Counted from the stretch's first letter, positions 27,425 through 39,046 are shown. The stretch: DNA of 64,000 nucleotides from Mycolicibacter heraklionensis (GCA_001673575.1 LZME01000086.1:28238-92237); one strand, 5' to 3'. Numbers and translations are program-made. The notes: generated from the letters alone by a model not told the origin.

Positions 27425-28723
<1,299 letters not shown>

Positions 28724-28822
28724 AAGGAACCCCTTTGCGCTATTCGGCTGACCAGATTGGGCGTGTATAGGAAAAGGTAGTCGGTTCCAGGCCAGCGCGC
28801 CCGCCCGGGGCCGAGGTATCTC

Positions 28823-30115
28823 CTATCGGCGTGACGGTGGCGGCTCCCGGTGTACATCGGCTGGCCGCCGATAGCGCAGGAAAGCGGGCGCTGCCAGGGC
28901 GGCAAGCACCACGCCCACCACCACCAGGGCGCCGCCGCCGGCGGACGCCGCGGCCGTCCCCACCACCGCCCCGGCGGCGCCGTGCACCGCATCGGCGAGC
29001 CGCGGGCCACCAGCGACGATCACCGTGAACACCCCCTGCAGCCGGCCGCGGATCTCGTCGGACGCGGCCTGCTGCAGCATCGTCGACCGGAACGCCGCCG
29101 AGACCATGTCCGCGGCACCGCCGACCGCCAGGAACACCAGCGCCACCCACAGCGCTCGGCCCGCGTGCCCGCCGCCGTGCCCGACCGCGAGACCGAAGCC
29201 GATCATGGCCACTCCCCAGACCACGATCGCAGCCACGACGGCCAGGCCCTGACGGGTGATCCGCGGCAGCCACCCTGAGAACACCCCGCCGAGCACCGCC
29301 CCGGCCGACATCGCGGCGGCCAGCAGCGCCATGGTGGTGCCGCCCTCGACCGGCCCGCCGAAGTCCGCGCTCGCGATCTGCGGGAACAGCGCCCTCGGCA
29401 TGCCGAGGATCATCGCGATCAGGTCCACCACGAACGACATCAGCACCACGGTGTTGCCGGCCAGGTAACGGAACCCGTCCAGCACGGCCGCGATCCCGAA
29501 CCTGGACGGTCCGGCCGACTCGACCGGTGGCATGGGCGCCAGCCGAATCGTTGCCCAGATCGGGAAGATGCACGTCGCCGCGTCGATCAGATAGAGGGTG
29601 GACAGATCCACCCAGCCGAGCAGCAGCCCGGCCAGCAGGGGCCCGACGATCGCGCCGAACTGCATGACGGTCATGTTGAGCGAATTGGCGGCAGGCAGAT
29701 CCTTGCCGGCCACCAGCCGCGGAATCGCCGCGGATCGGGTCGGCGCATTGACCGCATAGAAGCCCTGCTGCACACCCAGCAGTACGAGCACCACCCACAC
29801 GTTCTCGAGTCCGGCCGCGGCTTGTATCCACAGCAACAGCGAGGCCGCCGCCAGCCCGCAGGAGGCGATGATCAACAGCTTGCGGCGGTCCATGGCGTCG
29901 GCCCAGGCGCCGCCGAGCAGACCGAAGACGACCAGTGGCACCAGCGCGAACAGACCGGACAGCCCGACGTAGGCCGAGCTGCGGGTCAGCGCATAGATCT
30001 GTACCGGCACCGCGAAGATGGTCAGGTTCGCCCCGATGACGGTCGGGATTCCGGCCACCCACAACCGCCGAAAGTCGGGGCTGCGCAATGGGGTGGTGTC
30101 GGCGAAGATCCTCAC
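28823..30115 (-). CDS. MFS transporter, EntS-like
   Basis: The 430-residue protein has twelve hydrophobic segments and the MFS loop motif GGAWADAMDRRKLL between helices 2 and 3. The sequence around QQGFYAVNAPTRSAAIPRLV is typical of the enterobactin exporter-like branch. It begins GTGAGGATC at 30115. It is probably an efflux pump for small molecules; the substrate is unknown. It lies downstream of pdxH on the same strand with a 16-base gap. Confidence 0.88.
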   Translation of the reverse strand: MRIFADTTPLRSPDFRRLWVAGIPTVIGANLTIFAVPVQIYALTRSSAYVGLSGLFALVPLVVFGLLGGAWADAMDRRKLLIIASCGLAAASLLLWIQAAAGLENVWVVLVLLGVQQGFYAVNAPTRSAAIPRLVAGKDLPAANSLNMTVMQFGAIVGPLLAGLLLGWVDLSTLYLIDAATCIFPIWATIRLAPMPPVESAGPSRFGIAAVLDGFRYLAGNTVVLMSFVVDLIAMILGMPRALFPQIASADFGGPVEGGTTMALLAAAMSAGAVLGGVFSGWLPRITRQGLAVVAAIVVWGVAMIGFGLAVGHGGGHAGRALWVALVFLAVGGAADMVSAAFRSTMLQQAASDEIRGRLQGVFTVIVAGGPRLADAVHGAAGAVVGTAAASAGGGALVVVGVVLAALAAPAFLRYRRPADVHREPPPSRR

Positions 30116-30131
30116 CGCGGCGACACCGGAC

Positions 30132-30791
30132 TCACGGTTGGAGTCGCTCCACCCGCCCGCCGGTCACCCGAATCCGGTTGTGCAACCGGCCTTCCCGGCC
30201 CTGCCAGAACTCCACCACCTCCGGGGCGATCCGGTAGCCGCGCCAGTTCGCCGGCGCGGGGATCGACTCGGCGCCGGAGAATTGGGCCGTCACCGCCTCC
30301 AACTGCGCCAGCAGTGCGGCCCGTGACGCGATGGGCTGCGATTGCTGCGAGGCGCAGAAACCCAATTGAGACGCCCGTGGTCGGTGTGACCAGTACTCGG
30401 CGCTGACCGACTCGTCGAGCTGGGTGACCGGTCCGCGAATGTGGACCTGGCGGCCCAGCTGATACCAGGGAAAAGTGGCCGATGCGTACGGTGTCGCGGC
30501 CAGCTCCGCAGCCTTGGCGGAGTCGGTGTCGGTGAAAAACGTCACACCGTTCTCGTCGAGGTTCTTGCACAGCACCGAGCGGCTGACCGGGCGGCCGGCT
30601 TCGACCGTCGCCAGCACCATGGCGTTGGGTTCAGAGATCCCGGCGCGCTCGGCGTCGCCGATCCAGTTGCGCAGCAGAACCTCCCAGCCGTCCTCGAGCC
30701 AGTCCGCGTCGAGGTCGCCGCTGTTGTCCTTCTCCTGGTATTCCACTCGCATCGCCGCCAAGTGCTCGTTGTCGGGGCCGGTCCTGTGCAC
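30132..30791 (-). CDS. pdxH: Pyridoxine/pyridoxamine 5'-phosphate oxidase
   Basis: The 219-residue FMN enzyme makes pyridoxal 5'-phosphate. Family signatures are [50 protein letters not shown] and the C-terminal [13 protein letters not shown] with RLQP end. It is divergent from citA; the 85-bp gap contains a 12-bp perfect palindrome at 30829-30840. Confidence 0.94.
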   Translation of the reverse strand: MHRTGPDNEHLAAMRVEYQEKDNSGDLDADWLEDGWEVLLRNWIGDAERAGISEPNAMVLATVEAGRPVSRSVLCKNLDENGVTFFTDTDSAKAAELAATPYASATFPWYQLGRQVHIRGPVTQLDESVSAEYWSHRPRASQLGFCASQQSQPIASRAALLAQLEAVTAQFSGAESIPAPANWRGYRIAPEVVEFWQGREGRLHNRIRVTGGRVERLQP

Positions 30792-30823
30792 CGCACAACG
30801 CTACGCCCAGCCGCAGACCAGCC

Positions 30824-30848
30824 GTCGTTACCGGCCGGTAGCAACGAC
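30824..30848. promoter_or_regulatory. Palindrome between pdxH and citA, possible operator
   Basis: TACCGGCCGGTA (30829-30840) is a perfect 12-bp palindrome, flanked by GTCGT on the left and AACGAC on the right, which extend the dyad with a two-base offset. It lies in the middle of the short divergent gap, where a regulator could control both genes. Confidence 0.4.
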
Positions 30849-30876
30849 TGGGCGCCGGGGTGGAAGAATCCACGGT

Positions 30877-31992
30877 ATGACTGCTGCGGTCCCGGAGAAC
30901 TTTGTCGCCGGCCTGGAAGGCACGGTTGCCTTCACTACTGAAATCGCCGAACCGGACAAGGACGGTGGCGCGCTGCGCTACCGCGGCGTGGACATCGAGG
31001 ACTTGGCCGGCAAGGTCGGCTTCGGCGATGTATGGGCTCTGCTGGTCGACGGCGACTTCAGCCGTCCGCTGGCTCCCGCCGAGCCGCTGGAGCTGCCGAT
31101 TCGCACCGGCGACGTCCGAGTCGACGCCCAAGCCGGTGTGGCGATGCTGGCGCCGCAGTGGGGCTTTGAGCCGTTGCTGGACACCGACGACACCACCGCC
31201 CGCGACCAGCTGGCCCGCGCGTCGGTGATGGTGCTGTCCTATGTCGCGCAGTCGGCTCGTGGCCAGGAGCCTGCGGTGTCGCAGCAAGCGATCGACGAGT
31301 GCTCCACCATCACTGAGCGGTTCATGACCCGCTGGCGCGGCGAGCCCGACCCGCGGCACACCGAGGCGATCGACGCCTACTGGGTCTCGGCGGCCGAGCA
31401 CGGCATGAACGCCTCGACATTCACCGCCCGGGTGATCGCTTCGACCGGCGCAGACGTCGGCGCGGCGCTGTCCGGCGCGATCGGCGCGATGAGTGGCCCG
31501 CTGCACGGCGGCGCCCCGGCGCGGGTGATCCCGATGATCGCCGAGGCGGAGCGCACCGGTGACGCGCGCGCGGTCGTCAAGGGCATCCTGGACCGGCGCG
31601 AGAAGCTGATGGGCTTCGGACACCGGGTGTACCGCGCCGAAGACCCGCGCGCTCGGGTGCTGCGGGCCACCGCCAAGCGCTTGGATGCCCCGCGGTTTGA
31701 GGTGGCCGCAGCACTGGAGCAGGCGGCGCTGGCCGAGCTTCGCGAGCGTCGCCCCGATCGGGCCATCGAGACCAACGTGGAGTTCTGGGCGGCGGTGATC
31801 CTCGACTTCGCCGAGGTGCCCCCGGCGATGATGCCGGCGATGTTCACCTGTGGCCGCACCGCGGGCTGGTGCGCCCACATCATGGAGCAGAAGCGGCTGG
31901 GCAAGCTGGTACGCCCGTCGGCGATCTACGTCGGTCCGGGGCCGCGCAGCGCGGAATCCGTTGCGGGCTGGGAACACGTCACCAAAGCCTGA
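30877..31992 (+). CDS. citA: Second citrate synthase CitA
   Basis: The 371-residue protein is a short-type citrate synthase or 2-methylcitrate synthase. It has RYRGVDIEDLAGKVGFGDVW, EHGMNASTFTARVIASTGAD, GALSGPLHGGAPARV-like (MSGPLHGGAPARV) and [18 protein letters not shown] 30877 gives the N-terminus MTAAVPENFVAGLEG; longer in-frame extensions overlap pdxH and are unlikely. Together with gltA2 the strain has two such enzymes; which prefers propionyl-CoA cannot be told from the sequence. Confidence 0.93.
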   Translation: MTAAVPENFVAGLEGTVAFTTEIAEPDKDGGALRYRGVDIEDLAGKVGFGDVWALLVDGDFSRPLAPAEPLELPIRTGDVRVDAQAGVAMLAPQWGFEPLLDTDDTTARDQLARASVMVLSYVAQSARGQEPAVSQQAIDECSTITERFMTRWRGEPDPRHTEAIDAYWVSAAEHGMNASTFTARVIASTGADVGAALSGAIGAMSGPLHGGAPARVIPMIAEAERTGDARAVVKGILDRREKLMGFGHRVYRAEDPRARVLRATAKRLDAPRFEVAAALEQAALAELRERRPDRAIETNVEFWAAVILDFAEVPPAMMPAMFTCGRTAGWCAHIMEQKRLGKLVRPSAIYVGPGPRSAESVAGWEHVTKA

Positions 31993-32003
31993 CGCTTGTG
32001 CCC

Positions 32004-32060
32004 CGAGACCGACGTTTTGCAGTGAAAGTGCGAGTAGCGGCCTGCACAACGTCGGTTTCG
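32004..32060. repeat. Palindromic intergenic repeat, copy B
   Basis: Arms of 19 bp (32004-32022 and 32042-32060) flank the same 19-base loop found in copy A at 17795-17854. It lies between the convergent citA and fprB genes, 12 bases after the citA stop. The match of the loop as well as the arms shows common origin. Confidence 0.85.
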
Positions 32061-32070
32061 GCGCAATAAC

Positions 32071-33762
32071 TCAGCTGCGCCGCAGTGCGCGGAGCAGGTT
32101 CTGCAGCAGCGGCAGATCCGAGTGGTCCTTGACCTCGTCGAGCATGTCCGGCACCCGGGTGAACTTCACCCGCGGGCGATCTTGCGCTTCGCCGCGAGCG
32201 ATCTCGGCTTTGTCGATGGCCTTCCAACCGGCGGCGTCGATGACTTCGGGCCGATGCGCGTGCACCATCCGGGCGACTGCCCGCGGCCCGGCGATCGGCT
32301 CCGTCAGCAGACCTGCGTTGTAGTCGGCGGCCAGCGTCTGAATGGTCTTGAGCGAATCAGACTTGTTGGAGCCGATAAATCCGTTGGTACCGCGCTTGAT
32401 CCAGCCCGACACATACGCCCCCGGAACACGCGCGCCGGTCGCCGGGTCGATCACACGGCCGCCCTCGTTCGGGACGACGCCGGCAGCGTCGTCGAATGGC
32501 AGGTCAGCGATGGGCGTTCCGTGGTAGCCGATCGAAGTCAGCACCAGTCCGGCGTCGATGCGTCGCACCTGATCGGTTCCGGTGACAGTGAACTCCACTG
32601 CGCTGCAACGGTCATCCCCGAGAACTCGGGCCGGGGTCAACTCGTAGGTGAATCGAATCCGGGGACGGGTGATCGGTGCCGACGCGTCACCCAGCTTGCT
32701 CAAGATCTCCAGCTTCTGCCGGGCCAAGGTGTCTTGAACCGTCGCCAGGTCATCACGCACCCGGGCATGGTCCTCGGCGTCGAGGACCACCTCAGCGGTC
32801 TGCGTCAGCCCCACCAGCTCGGGCAGGGTGAACGCAGAAGACGCGGGGCCGCGTCGGGCGACGATCACCACTTCGGAAACAGCCGAGTCCCGCAGCGCTG
32901 CCAGCGCGTAGTCGGCGATGTCGGTGCGAGCCAGCCGGTCCGGGTCGGCGGTGAGCACGCGTGCCACGTCGAGGGCGACGTTGCCGTTGCCCACGATCAC
33001 CACCCGTTCGCAGCTGAGATCGACTGGCAGGTCGGCGAACTCGGGATGCCCGTTGTACCATCCGACGATCTCGGTCGCGGTGCCCGTTCCGGGCAGCCCC
33101 ATCCCAGCGATCTCGAGGCGCCGGTCGTGCAGCGCACCCGAGGCGTACAGCACGGCGTGGTGGTGCTGCAGCAGGTCCGCGTGGCTCAGGTGCTTACCCA
33201 CCTCGACGTTGAGGAAGAACTGGAAACCACGGCGAGATGAGATCTCGTCGAACAACCGGGTGGCCAGCTTGGTGCGCTGGTGATCCGGGGCGACGCCGGC
33301 CCGCACCAACCCGTAAGGGGTGGGCAGCTTCTCGAACATATTCACCAGCACACCTTGCTGGGTCAGCAGTTCGTCGGCCGCGTACATGGCCGCCGGGCCG
33401 GAGCCGACGATGGCCACGGTCAGCGGATATTTGCCGCGCTGATGCAGCTCGGCGGCCGGCAGGATGGGCGCCAGCTTGGAGGTCGGCGGCAGCTTCACCC
33501 CGGCAGGCCGTTCCGGGTAGAACGACTTGTTGATCTCCACGAACGGCAACTGTTCGCCCATCACCTTGGTGTGCGGGACGATCGCGTCGACCGGGCAGGC
33601 ACGCACGCAGGCGCCGCAGTCCACACACGCATCGGGGTCGATATAGAGCATCTCCGACGTGGCGAACTCAGGCTCGTCCGGCGTGGGGTGAATGCAGTTG
33701 ACCGGGCAGGCGAACACACACGACGCGTCGTTACAACACGCCTGGGTAATTACGTGCGGCAT
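32071..33762 (-). CDS. fprB: Ferredoxin/ferredoxin-NADP reductase FprB
   Basis: The 563-residue flavoprotein is a fusion. Residues 1-70 form a seven-iron-type ferredoxin with CCNDASCVFACPVNC and CVDCGACVRACPVDAI. The remainder is an adrenodoxin-reductase-like FAD/NADPH module: VAIVGSGPAAMYAADELL for FAD, VVIVGNGNVALDVARVL for NADPH and GWIKRGTNGFIGSNKSDS. It passes electrons between NADPH and ferredoxins, for example for cytochrome P450s. It starts 15 bases after the AurF-like gene, suggesting co-transcription. Confidence 0.95.
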   Translation of the reverse strand: MPHVITQACCNDASCVFACPVNCIHPTPDEPEFATSEMLYIDPDACVDCGACVRACPVDAIVPHTKVMGEQLPFVEINKSFYPERPAGVKLPPTSKLAPILPAAELHQRGKYPLTVAIVGSGPAAMYAADELLTQQGVLVNMFEKLPTPYGLVRAGVAPDHQRTKLATRLFDEISSRRGFQFFLNVEVGKHLSHADLLQHHHAVLYASGALHDRRLEIAGMGLPGTGTATEIVGWYNGHPEFADLPVDLSCERVVIVGNGNVALDVARVLTADPDRLARTDIADYALAALRDSAVSEVVIVARRGPASSAFTLPELVGLTQTAEVVLDAEDHARVRDDLATVQDTLARQKLEILSKLGDASAPITRPRIRFTYELTPARVLGDDRCSAVEFTVTGTDQVRRIDAGLVLTSIGYHGTPIADLPFDDAAGVVPNEGGRVIDPATGARVPGAYVSGWIKRGTNGFIGSNKSDSLKTIQTLAADYNAGLLTEPIAGPRAVARMVHAHRPEVIDAAGWKAIDKAEIARGEAQDRPRVKFTRVPDMLDEVKDHSDLPLLQNLLRALRRS

Positions 33763-33777
33763 GACCTGAGGGCGGCG

Positions 33778-34818
33778 CTATGCGACCGAGGCGGCAACGG
33801 GCGTCAGATGCGCGCGCTGCGGCTGGCTGCGGAACCGGGACGGCGCGCCGTGGATCCGGCAGATCCGCCACACCAACTTGGCGATCGGGTTCATCAGACC
33901 GGTGTCGTGGCAGAGCATCCGGACGTCGCCGAACATGTCCTGCAACATCTGTCGGGCCTCGACCGACCGGAAGAAGATGTCCTTGCGGACCTCGCGCGGG
34001 ATGTCGAACTCGGTCCAGAACGCCTTGGGCGGCACCACGATGGCCGAACACAGGATCCGCATCACGATCGGCACGTACAGCGACAGCCAGAACCGCTTAC
34101 GACGAGGCAGGTTCGGAATGCGCTTGTGCAGATATTCGTGCGCGAACGAGATGTGCCGCGCCTCCTCGGCCACGTGAATGGCCATCACCCGTTCCATGAT
34201 CGGGTGCAGGGTCTTGCCTTCGCGCAGGATGGCCTTCTGGATGTGGTCGATGGGCTCTTCGCCGGCGAGGATGCCGAACCAGAAGGGGATCGGCAGCGGT
34301 CCGGCGACCAGCGGAATGAACGGCTGCACCCACTTGAGCAACCGCGGCATGCCGGGCACGTCGGCGCCGATGTGATTCACCATCTCCTGGAACATCATGG
34401 TGTGGTTGCACTCTTCCACCGCCTCGTGCAGGCAGTAGCGGTACTCGGGTGAGCCGTTGGGCGTCCAGAACGCGTATTCCATCAAGCCGCGGATCAGGAT
34501 CGACTCGAAGTGCAGTCCGACCTTGGCGACGTTGGCCTGGCGCCACATGCCGATCTTGATCTGGACGTCCTCGGGCTGCGCCTGGTACCACCAGTGCCGA
34601 CCGATCGGGTCGGTACCCGGCAGGATCCAGCGCGGGTCGTTCTCGGTGACCTTGAACTCCGGAGTGTCCCAGTCGATGTCGGTGTACGGATTGAAGTTCC
34701 GGCGCACCGACCCTTCCGACAAGGTGTTGAGGATCTCGACGTAGTTCGCGTCGTCGGTCACTTCCATGTTGGCTCGCCACCGGCGCACGATTCGGGTTCG
34801 AGCGGCTTTTTGAGCCAT
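33778..34818 (-). CDS. AurF-like diiron oxygenase (Rv0885-like)
   Basis: The 346-residue protein has two carboxylate-His blocks of a diiron site in the AurF (p-aminobenzoate N-oxygenase) pattern: EAVEECNHTMMFQEM and HVAEEARHISFAHEYLHK. ATG 34818 is preferred since GGAGG lies eight bases upstream; the GTG at 34827 would overlap it. It is probably an oxygenase or a related diiron enzyme. The ferredoxin/reductase FprB encoded directly downstream is a plausible electron donor, an inference from position. The upstream gap to serC carries three GGTAC repeats. Confidence 0.87.
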   Translation of the reverse strand: MAQKAARTRIVRRWRANMEVTDDANYVEILNTLSEGSVRRNFNPYTDIDWDTPEFKVTENDPRWILPGTDPIGRHWWYQAQPEDVQIKIGMWRQANVAKVGLHFESILIRGLMEYAFWTPNGSPEYRYCLHEAVEECNHTMMFQEMVNHIGADVPGMPRLLKWVQPFIPLVAGPLPIPFWFGILAGEEPIDHIQKAILREGKTLHPIMERVMAIHVAEEARHISFAHEYLHKRIPNLPRRKRFWLSLYVPIVMRILCSAIVVPPKAFWTEFDIPREVRKDIFFRSVEARQMLQDMFGDVRMLCHDTGLMNPIAKLVWRICRIHGAPSRFRSQPQRAHLTPVAASVA

Positions 34819-34866
34819 TGGAGACACCTCCAGCAGTCGTTTACATTCAGTAGGCTTATGTACAAC

Positions 34867-34887
34867 GGTACCGCAGGTACTGGGTAC
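34867..34887. promoter_or_regulatory. Three clustered GGTAC motifs upstream of the AurF-like gene
   Basis: GGTAC occurs at 34867-34871, 34876-34880 and 34883-34887; the first and third extend to the palindrome GGTACC. They lie 49-69 bases before the ATG of the diiron gene and about 120 bases before serC. The spacing could suit a regulator site, but nothing identifies one. Confidence 0.3.
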
Positions 34888-34959
34888 CCGTCCAGACTCC
34901 GGATCAACACTGTGGGCGTGACAGGTGTCGAGCGCTTTGGGTGATCCACGTCACAATAA

Positions 34960-36123
<1,164 letters not shown>

Positions 36124-36315
36124 GCTCGGCTCTGCACAGTGCTCTGAACCCGACAGGTCCGCCATGCTTATGCGGCAGTCCCAGCGTCGGCTCTCCTGCA
36201 TCGAGCCTCGCTGAACCGCCGTAATCAGATCGTTATAACGCCCGCGTGTCACGACGGGCGGGGCCGTTCACTGGACTAGAGTCCGCACGTAACCGGGCGT
36301 TCGCAAGGAGAAGTC

Positions 36316-37092
36316 ATGCGGGAACTGAGGGCCATCGGCCTCGACGTCGACGGCAAGCACATCATCTGCGAAAGCGCCGGCGACGGCGAAGACCACACCG
36401 AGATGTTCCGGGTGCGTATCGACGACCGGTTGCGCGGCGCTGTGCGCGGCGAGGGCCATCGCGTCGGACAGAATCCGGCCGATGCGGGCAGCAGCATGCT
36501 GCGCCCCAAAGACATCCAGGCACGCATCCGCGCCGGCGCCTCGGTCGAACAGGTGGCTGCCGCCGCCGGGGTGGACGTCGCCCGCGTGGAGCGCTTCGCC
36601 CACCCGGTGCTGCTGGAGCGGTCCCGGGCCGCAGAACTCGCAACCGCTGCCCACCCGGTGCTGTCCGACGGCCCGGCGGTACCGACCCTGCTGGAGGTCG
36701 TCACCTCCGCGCTGGTGACGCGCGGCTTGAGCTCCGACAGCAGCAGCTGGGACGCGTGGCGCAATGACGACGGGCGCTGGACGGTGCAGCTGGCCTGGAA
36801 GGCCGGCCGCTCGGACAACGTCGCGCACTTCCGGTTCACTCCGGGCGCGCACGGCGGAACAGTGACCGCTGTCGACGACGCGGCCATGGAATTGATCGAC
36901 CCCGGATTCGGGCGTCCACTGCGGCCGGTCGCCGCGGTGGCCGAACTGGACTTCGAGGCTCCGGCCGCCCCTGCGGTGGTCGAAGAGGAGCCGGTGCAGC
37001 AGCGCGCGGGGACCCGCGCCCGCCGCAGCAAGCCCGAAGTCCCGGGCTGGGAGGACGTCCTGCTCGGGGTGCGCTCGACCGGTCAGCGCTGA
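36316..37092 (+). CDS. sepH: Septation protein SepH
   Basis: The 258-residue protein has the DUF3071 layout: a conserved N-terminal domain (MRELRAIGLDVDGKHIICES, then SSMLRPKDIQARIRAGASVEQVAAAAGVD with a helix-turn-helix look), a WTVQLAW region, and a basic low-complexity tail. SepH in Streptomyces and mycobacteria binds FtsZ and promotes its assembly during division. AAGGAG precedes the ATG by seven bases. Its 3' end overlaps the convergent small membrane gene by ten bases. Confidence 0.9.
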   Translation: MRELRAIGLDVDGKHIICESAGDGEDHTEMFRVRIDDRLRGAVRGEGHRVGQNPADAGSSMLRPKDIQARIRAGASVEQVAAAAGVDVARVERFAHPVLLERSRAAELATAAHPVLSDGPAVPTLLEVVTSALVTRGLSSDSSSWDAWRNDDGRWTVQLAWKAGRSDNVAHFRFTPGAHGGTVTAVDDAAMELIDPGFGRPLRPVAAVAELDFEAPAAPAVVEEEPVQQRAGTRARRSKPEVPGWEDVLLGVRSTGQR

Positions 37093-37358
37093 GCAGCCAG
37101 CGCCAGCAGCACCAGCCACGCACCCGCCACACCGATTCCGGCGCCCAAGGCCAACCATCGCAGCACCGGCGTGCGTCGCCAGCCCCATACCGTGGGCGCC
37201 AACCCGCCCACCGCGATCAGGTTGAGCGCCACCGCCAGCGCCGGGTGGACGCGCAACAGACCCAGGCTCAGCACGGTGATCGCGGTGCCGGTCACCGCCG
37301 CGACGAATCCCGCCACAGTCAGACCCGTCCCCCACGGCGTACTGGGGGTGGACGTCAT
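37083..37358 (-). CDS. Small membrane protein (Rv0882-like)
   Basis: The 91-residue protein has three hydrophobic segments (about residues 12-33, 42-58 and 66-88). It has no known motif. Its ATG overlaps the stop of the upstream methyltransferase gene by four bases and its stop lies within the convergent sepH. Position suggests the Rv0882 transmembrane protein. Confidence 0.8.
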   Translation of the reverse strand: MTSTPSTPWGTGLTVAGFVAAVTGTAITVLSLGLLRVHPALAVALNLIAVGGLAPTVWGWRRTPVLRWLALGAGIGVAGAWLVLLALAAQR

Positions 37359-38188
37359 TCCGGCAGCCTAATGCGCTCGTAGAACGCCAGCGCGGCGGCG
37401 GTGGCGACGTTGAGCGAGTCGGTTCCCCGCGACATCGGGATGCGGACCCGCATGTCGCTGGCGCGCATGGCCCGCTCGGACAGGCCCGGCCCCTCCGCAC
37501 CGACCAGCACCGCCACCGGCTCGTCGCGCACCTTCGTCATCGCGCTCGACAACAGCTCGGCCCGCGGGTCCGGCGTCATCGCCAGCAGCCGGAAACCCTG
37601 CTCGCGCAGCATCGTCAGATCACCGGGCCAGTCCGTGGAACGGGCGAACGGCACCAGCAGGGCATGCCCCATCGAGACCCGCACCGAGCGCCGGTAGAGC
37701 GGATCGGCGCAGCCACTGCCGAACACCACCGCGTCCACCCCCAACCCGGCACCGTTGCGAAAGATCGAACCCAGATTCTCGTGGTCGTTGACGCCTTCGA
37801 GCACCGCGATCGTGCGGGCCCCGGCGACCAGATCAGCCACCGACGGCTCGGGCACCCGCGAAGCGGCGGCCAGCACACCGCGGTTGAGATGAAAGCCCAC
37901 CACCTCGGCCATCACCTCGGCGGACACCCGGTAATACGGGACGTCCGGGGCGTCGGGTGCGGTCAGGTCGGGCGTCAACTCCGTCAGCCGCCGTTCGGTG
38001 CCCAGCAGCGCCCGCGGGGTGAACCGCGATGCCAGCATCCGCTGCACCACCAGCACGCCTTCGGCGATCACCAGCCCCTTACCGGTGGGCAAGTCCGGGC
38101 GACGATCGATGCTGTTCAGATCGCGGAAGTCATCCAGCCGGGAATCGCTGGGGTCATCGATATCGACAACATCGACGTCCCTGGGCAT
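37355..38188 (-). CDS. SpoU/TrmH-family RNA 2'-O-methyltransferase
   Basis: The 277-residue protein has the SPOUT knot motifs: motif 1 VNDHENLGSIFRNGAGLGVD, motif 2 LVGAEGPGLSERAM, and motif 3 RIPMSRGTDSLNVATAAALAFYE. The N-terminal 90 residues resemble the substrate-binding extension of TrmH/RlmB relatives. It transfers a methyl group from SAM to ribose 2'-OH in tRNA or rRNA; the site is unknown. TAAAGT on the minus strand (38201-38196) lies seven bases before the ATG. Confidence 0.92.
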   Translation of the reverse strand: MPRDVDVVDIDDPSDSRLDDFRDLNSIDRRPDLPTGKGLVIAEGVLVVQRMLASRFTPRALLGTERRLTELTPDLTAPDAPDVPYYRVSAEVMAEVVGFHLNRGVLAAASRVPEPSVADLVAGARTIAVLEGVNDHENLGSIFRNGAGLGVDAVVFGSGCADPLYRRSVRVSMGHALLVPFARSTDWPGDLTMLREQGFRLLAMTPDPRAELLSSAMTKVRDEPVAVLVGAEGPGLSERAMRASDMRVRIPMSRGTDSLNVATAAALAFYERIRLPE

Positions 38189-38195
38189 TGCGGGA

Positions 38196-38219
38196 ACTTT
38201 ACCGGCGACGCGCTAACGT
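38196..38219. promoter_or_regulatory. Divergent leaderless promoters of the SpoU and DUF2530 genes
   Basis: TAAAGT on the minus strand (38201-38196) is seven bases before the methyltransferase ATG at 38188. TAACGT on the plus strand (38214-38219) is eight bases before ATG 38228. Both fit leaderless or nearly leaderless transcripts. Confidence 0.55.
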
Positions 38220-38227
38220 CAACGGCG

Positions 38228-38497
38228 ATGACCCCTCAGCACTCCCCGGAGCCCTCCCTCCAGCCGCCACCGCTGCCGACCGCGCTACTGCGGGTCTGGC
38301 CGGTGATCGGCGCCGGCGTCGCCGGTTTCTGCTGCGCGACCGTCGCAGCGTTCACGGTGCCCGCACTGGAAGGGTGGCGACCGGTGAGCCTGGCGGGACT
38401 CGGCGTCGGGATGGTGGGCACCACAATTTTTCTGGTGCAACGCGGGGCGGCACGACGCGGCGCGCGCGGAGCCCAAACCGGGCTGGAACACGAATAG
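38228..38497 (+). CDS. DUF2530-type membrane protein
   Basis: The 89-residue protein has a Pro-rich N-terminus, two transmembrane helices (about residues 22-45 and 54-72) and a basic tail. Its pattern matches the DUF2530 family of actinobacterial membrane proteins (Rv0879c-like). In M. tuberculosis a MarR-type gene (Rv0880) lies between this gene and the SpoU gene; here only 39 bases separate them. Confidence 0.75.
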   Translation: MTPQHSPEPSLQPPPLPTALLRVWPVIGAGVAGFCCATVAAFTVPALEGWRPVSLAGLGVGMVGTTIFLVQRGAARRGARGAQTGLEHE

Positions 38498-38529
38498 AGT
38501 TACGAACCGACGATTCGAGGAGGAACGCC

Positions 38530-38988
38530 ATGGCAGCCCCACTGTTGACAGCACAGGTCGACATCGATGCACCGGTGGCCAAGGTCTGGGCACTGATCTC
38601 CGACTTCCGGCGGATGCCCGAGTGGAGCCCGCAGTGCCGGTGGATGAAGCCGCTCGGTGCGGTGCGCCAGGGCACCCGCACGATCAACTTCAACCGGCGC
38701 GGGCGGATGTACTGGCCCACCAGCTCCGTCATCACCGAGTACATCCCGGAGCGCAAGCTGGCCTTCCGCGTCACCGAGAACCGCAGCGTGTGGACCTACG
38801 AACTCGAGCCGACCGCCACCGGAACTCGGGTCGTCGAGAGTCGGCACGTCGAAAACGGCAACACCACCGCGGTCTCCGCGTTTTTGGTGGGCAAGTTTAT
38901 GGGCGGCACGCCCACCTTCGAACGCGAGCTGGTCGAGGGTATGAACGCTTCACTGAGCAAGATCAAGGCCGCCGCAGAGAACGCCTGA
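38530..38988 (+). CDS. SRPBCC (START-like) protein
   Basis: The 152-residue protein has the START-like pattern: VDIDAPVAKVWALISDFRRM, a WSP motif, beta strands ending VWTYELEPTATGTRV, and a C-terminal helix. GAGGAGG precedes the ATG. Such proteins bind hydrophobic ligands or act as cyclases; no specific role is visible. Confidence 0.85.
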   Translation: MAAPLLTAQVDIDAPVAKVWALISDFRRMPEWSPQCRWMKPLGAVRQGTRTINFNRRGRMYWPTSSVITEYIPERKLAFRVTENRSVWTYELEPTATGTRVVESRHVENGNTTAVSAFLVGKFMGGTPTFERELVEGMNASLSKIKAAAENA

Positions 38989-39046
38989 CGCCCCTGCGGC
39001 GGCGGAGTAACGTCCCCTGAAACGGGCAGGATACTGGGAGGAATCC

